DNA of 64,000 bases from Acrocarpospora corrugata (GTDB taxonomy: Bacteria > Actinomycetota > Actinomycetes > Streptosporangiales > Streptosporangiaceae): NCBI RefSeq assembly GCF_009687845.1, contig NZ_BLAD01000039.1, positions 1 to 64,000 of the forward strand, written 5' to 3'. Shown piece by piece: positions 61,253-64,000 of the stretch (the first letter of the stretch is position 1; every line of letters begins with the position of its first letter). The position numbers and the translations under genes are program-made. The notes under the pieces are model-generated. The model was not told the origin of the DNA. It searched no databases and saw nothing but the letters and a program-made list of their open reading frames with translations.

Positions 61253-62052
61253 AGGCCGTACAGGCGGGCCGCGGCGCCGCCGAGGACCAGGGCGGCGTCT
61301 TCGGGTTTGAGGCCGGCCACCGACTCGCGGCCGAGTCTGACCATGTCCGGGTAACCGACCGGGGTCTGCGTGACGTCCGAGCCCCACAGCACCCGCCCGG
61401 CCCCGAAGCGGGACACCAGCCAGGTGACGACGTCCGCCGGGGCGTCCGGCAGCCGGGCGTAGTTGAGGGTGGTGACTTTGACGTGCACCTCGGCCAGGTC
61501 GGTCAGCGCGAGCAGCGCCTCCGGCCGGTCGGGCTCCACGCTGGCGATGTGGTCGAGCACGACGGGCGTGCCAGGGAACTCGCGTACGACATCGGGCAGG
61601 GCGCGCAGGCAGTCGTCGCGGTTCCACCGGTAGATGTGCAGGCACATCGAAAGCCCGAGCTCGGCGGCCGACCGCCAGACCCGCCGTGCCGAGGGCCCCG
61701 CGAACCAGTCCGTCCCGCCGGGGCCGCCGTGCTGGTTGCCGCCGGGGGCGGTGAGCCGCATCGCCACCGCGCCGCGCCCGGCCCAGCGGCGTACCGTCGT
61801 CTCGGCGTCCGGAGCCTGCGCGTCGACCACGCACATGGCCGCCAGCCGGTCCGGATGCCGCGCGGCCGAGTCGACCACGTAGCTGTTGTCGAACCCGAAC
61901 ACGTGCGCTCGCTGCACCGCGACGGCGGCGGCGAGCCCGTGCTCGTCCAGCGCGGCCAGCAGCCGCTCCGCCGTCATCGGGTCGGTGACCTCGCGGTGGC
62001 TCGGGTAGGCGGGGTCGTTGACGGTCAGGTGCGCGTGCGCGTCGATCAGCAT
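61249..62052 (-). CDS. Amidohydrolase-2 family protein
   Basis: This 267-residue paralogue of the next gene has DAHAHLTV (HxH), MCLHIYRWN, LDHIAS and LWGSDVTQTP as the metal and catalytic positions of amidohydrolase-2 enzymes. ATG 62052 overlaps the end of the lipocalin-like gene by seven bases. It should hydrolyse a lactone or amide or decarboxylate a hydroxy acid. Two adjacent members suggest successive steps. Confidence 0.8.
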   Translation of the reverse strand: MLIDAHAHLTVNDPAYPSHREVTDPMTAERLLAALDEHGLAAAVAVQRAHVFGFDNSYVVDSAARHPDRLAAMCVVDAQAPDAETTVRRWAGRGAVAMRLTAPGGNQHGGPGGTDWFAGPSARRVWRSAAELGLSMCLHIYRWNRDDCLRALPDVVREFPGTPVVLDHIASVEPDRPEALLALTDLAEVHVKVTTLNYARLPDAPADVVTWLVSRFGAGRVLWGSDVTQTPVGYPDMVRLGRESVAGLKPEDAALVLGGAAARLYGL

Positions 62053-62465
62053 GAGAGGCGTTCCCAGACGAGGACGGGGGTGGGGGGATCGCCGTGGCCG
62101 CGTTCGGCGCGCAGGACCAGCCGGGATTCGGTCAGGACGGCCCGGCGGACCAGGGTGACGCCGATCCAGTTGGGGTAGAGGGCGGCTTCGATGTGGTGCA
62201 GGACCAGGTCACCGCGCCATTCGTACCTGCCGCTGTAGGCGCCGTAGCCGCGGACCGCCTCAAGGCGTTCGGCGTCGGTCGCCCAGCGCCAGTTGGGGGT
62301 GGCCAGCGGCGGCCGGTCTCCTGGCATGTACTGGACGGCCATGTAGCCGTCGGGGCCGTACAGGAGCCGGCCGAGCGGGGCGTCGCCGAGTGGCCGAGTG
62401 CCGTCGGGGCCGTCGCTTTCCATGTAGTAGTCGTCGAGACGCCAGCTTCCGGTGATCGAGGTCAC
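62046..62465 (-). CDS. Lipocalin-like domain protein
   Basis: This 139-residue protein begins MTSITGSWRLDDYYMES and contains RLLYGPDGYMAVQYMPGDRP and GAYSGRYEWRGDLVLHHIEA, the signatures of the PF13924 lipocalin-like family. It forms a small beta-barrel that should bind a hydrophobic ligand, perhaps a pathway intermediate. GTG 62465 overlaps the aldolase stop (GTGA). Confidence 0.8.
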   Translation of the reverse strand: MTSITGSWRLDDYYMESDGPDGTRPLGDAPLGRLLYGPDGYMAVQYMPGDRPPLATPNWRWATDAERLEAVRGYGAYSGRYEWRGDLVLHHIEAALYPNWIGVTLVRRAVLTESRLVLRAERGHGDPPTPVLVWERLSC

Positions 62466-63208
62466 GGCTCCTCCTTGTGGAAGGAGTGGACCATCGTGCG
62501 GGCGGTGCGGGCCAGCATGGTGACGTCGTTGCCCATGATCACGAACTGGTGGCCGAGGGCTACGGCCCGCGCGGCGGAGGCCGCGTCCACGCTGGCCGCG
62601 CCGCAGGGCTTGCCCGCCCGTGCGGCAGCCGCCCTGGCCCTGCCCAGCAGCCCCTGCAGCTCGGGGTCGGCCATCTCCACGCCGAGGGCGAGCGACAGAT
62701 CCCCCGCGCCCAGGAACACCGCGTCCACCCCGGGCACGGCCAGGATGTCGTCCGCCGCGGCCACCGCGGCGGGGCTCTCCAGCTGCGGGACACAGATCAC
62801 GTCCTCGTTGCCGGCCCGCACGTACTCGGCCCGGGGAGTGAGCCCCCACCGCCCGGCCCTGCTGGTTCCGCCCGAGCCCCGGCTGCCGAGTGGCGGGAAC
62901 CGCACGGCCGAAACCACCCGCCTGGCGTCCTCGGCCGAGTCCACCCGGGGAACCAGAATGCCCCTGGCCCCGGCGTCCAGCACCCGCTGGATGGAGGAGG
63001 GCTGGTGGTCGGGCACCCGGACCAGCGGAGCCACCCCGGATGCGGCGGCCATGCTGATCATCTGGGCGGTCAGGCCCAGGTCCAGCGGCGCGTGTTCGAG
63101 ATCGATGACCACGAAGTCGAACCCGGCGTGGGCCATGATCTCGACGCTCTCGACGGTGGCCAGCTTGATCCAGGTGCCCAGCCTGGGGGCGCTCCCGAAG
63201 AAGGTCAC
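62462..63208 (-). CDS. HpcH/HpaI-type aldolase
   Basis: This 248-residue class II (metal) aldolase has the landmarks GTWIKLATVESVEIMAHAGF, DFVVIDLEHAPLD, the metal ligands in VPQLESPAA (Glu) and LGAGDLSLALG (Asp), and GHQFVIMGNDV. The family cleaves 4-hydroxy-2-oxo acids to pyruvate plus an aldehyde, often the last step of aromatic ring degradation. It overlaps the cupin gene by GTGA. Confidence 0.9.
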   Translation of the reverse strand: MTFFGSAPRLGTWIKLATVESVEIMAHAGFDFVVIDLEHAPLDLGLTAQMISMAAASGVAPLVRVPDHQPSSIQRVLDAGARGILVPRVDSAEDARRVVSAVRFPPLGSRGSGGTSRAGRWGLTPRAEYVRAGNEDVICVPQLESPAAVAAADDILAVPGVDAVFLGAGDLSLALGVEMADPELQGLLGRARAAAARAGKPCGAASVDAASAARAVALGHQFVIMGNDVTMLARTARTMVHSFHKEEP

Positions 63209-64000
63209 CCAGGCTCCCCTGGCGCCGGGTACTCCCCGGCGTTGAGCACCCACCCGGCCTTGGCCGAGAAGTCCGCGCGCGGCGGGCTGAACACGTCGAT
63301 GAGCAGATGCCGCCCGGAGCCCACGGCCTGGCTGGTGTGCACGGAGGGCGGCGGGATGATCGCGGCCGACGGGCTGCCCACCCGGGCGTGCTCGTCCGCG
63401 CGCCACTGGGACAGTTTCGTCGTCCACGGAGTGCGGACGTGGTGGACGTAGTCGCCGGCCACGGTCAGCGAGCACTGCTCGAAGTCGTCGTGGTGGTGCG
63501 GGGAGAGCCGGTCGGGGTCGCGCGGCCCGTCGGCGGGGTCGCCGAAGTTGACCATGAAGGAGCTGGTCCGGAAGATCCGGCCGAACCTGCCCGGCTCCCT
63601 CGGGTGGTCGGCGGTGCGGTAGACGCGCAGCCGGTGCCCGGCGGGCGGGTCCGGCCACGGCTCCAGGAGGGCCACCCGCGGATGCGGCTCGGCGTAGGAC
63701 GCGGCGTTGACGCAGCGGGCCAGCACGTCGGTGCTGCGCGCGTCGAACAGCCGGAACAGCTGGGCGTCGCCGCGCGCGGTGATCTCGCTGTCCCCCGGCG
63801 GCACGACGACCAGGCCGCCGCCGGACACCGTCCGGCGTTCCGCGGAGGCCGTGACCTCGATGGTGGTCGCGTCGTCCGGCAGGATCACCAGGTACTCCTC
63901 GCGCTGCTCGGCGGCGGTGCGGCGGAGGGTGTCGCCGTCGGCCAGGAGGCTGTAGGCGATGGCCAGGTTCTGGCCGCGCGCGTACCAGGTCCTGCCGCCG
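63205..64000 (-). CDS. Cupin protein, incomplete at the window edge
   Basis: About 265 residues are visible and the frame is open to the window end, so the 5' end lies beyond 64000. It has two cupin-like halves. The second has SPHHHDDFEQCSLTVAGDY, a set of His and Glu suited to bind iron or another metal, and IIPPPSVHTSQ. It recalls gentisate or homogentisate-type dioxygenases and isomerases, but I cannot fix the reaction. It is upstream of the aldolase in operon C. Confidence 0.7.
   Translation of the reverse strand, partial: GGRTWYARGQNLAIAYSLLADGDTLRRTAAEQREEYLVILPDDATTIEVTASAERRTVSGGGLVVVPPGDSEITARGDAQLFRLFDARSTDVLARCVNAASYAEPHPRVALLEPWPDPPAGHRLRVYRTADHPREPGRFGRIFRTSSFMVNFGDPADGPRDPDRLSPHHHDDFEQCSLTVAGDYVHHVRTPWTTKLSQWRADEHARVGSPSAAIIPPPSVHTSQAVGSGRHLLIDVFSPPRADFSAKAGWVLNAGEYPAPGEPG

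Noticed and set aside
58922-61354. Very long plus-strand frame of 810 residues
   Set aside because: It is an Arg/Gly-rich shadow crossing the binding protein, the SDR and the end of operon C, which all have clear domains in other frames.
1-64000. CRISPR arrays or other regular short repeats
   Set aside because: No series of evenly spaced repeats of 20-40 bases was seen. The only repeats are short palindromes near promoters and the insertion-sequence ends.

Overview
The window is high-GC DNA with many GTG and TTG starts and long chains of genes whose stops and starts overlap (ATGA or GTGA). It carries actinomycete hallmark families: an AfsR-like BTAD/NB-ARC regulator, a DUF1707 protein, a DrrAB-type exporter and PucR, TetR, AraC and LuxR regulators. 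It looks like a filamentous actinomycete of the Streptosporangiaceae/Streptomyces type. This is inferred from gene content, not from a marker gene.

Left part (1 to about 37 kb): an accessory, decaying region. A frameshifted IS1634-type insertion sequence (about 424-2162) sits next to a small lipoprotein gene. An intact YefM/YoeB toxin-antitoxin pair follows, then a DUF308 membrane protein divergent from a TetR regulator with a clear palindromic operator between them. A 44-base 3' fragment of tRNA-Gly(CCC) at 4543-4586 looks like the attachment-site scar of an integrated element lying to its left. After that come a ten-helix membrane LuxR regulator, a Pr6Pr membrane protein, a 1033-residue AfsR-like regulator converging on a DrrAB-type exporter, a multiply broken PKD/MopE/RCC1 secreted protein, a winged-helix/DUF1707 fusion with its membrane partner, a frameshifted AraC gene beside an NmrA-type reductase, a phytanoyl-CoA-dioxygenase-like enzyme with its own AraC regulator, a second toxin-antitoxin pair (AbrB/RelE-like), and a MoxR/vWA pair whose MoxR ATP-binding loop is destroyed. 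Between 22 and 37 kb lie several regulator fragments, a WD40-like protein, a truncated RCC1 protein, a DUF234 ATPase, an acyltransferase-like protein, an aldo/keto reductase with a LuxR regulator, LtrA, an ArsP-type permease, a parallel beta-helix secreted protein, and a DUF433 antitoxin next to a wrecked DUF5615 toxin.

Right part (37.8-64 kb): three intact operons. Operon A (minus strand, 45744 to 37787) has eight tightly packed one-carbon/methyl genes: MTHFR C-terminal zinc protein, MetF, a class I SAM methyltransferase, a core-MetE protein, MetK, PurU, adenosine kinase and FolD. A divergent VOC protein, related to extradiol dioxygenases but lacking two of three metal ligands, faces it. A PucR regulator (46839-48167) separates it from operon B (plus strand, 48439 to 60467): a complete dipeptide-type ABC importer, a double-domain family III CoA-transferase, an amidohydrolase, an NHL-repeat protein, a second core-MetE-like protein, the solute-binding lipoprotein and an SDR. 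Operon C (minus strand, from beyond 64000 to 60464) has a cupin protein, an HpcH/HpaI aldolase, a lipocalin-like protein and two amidohydrolase-2 enzymes.

The three right-hand operons read as one system that imports a small molecule, activates or hydrolyses it, and handles its alkyl or methyl group. MetF, FolD and PurU together can oxidise methyl-THF to formate, as in chloromethane- and methoxyaromatic-degrading bacteria. MetE, MetK, the methyltransferase and adenosine kinase could instead supply and spend methyl groups. The substrate cannot be read from sequence. This is the best candidate here for an undescribed system.
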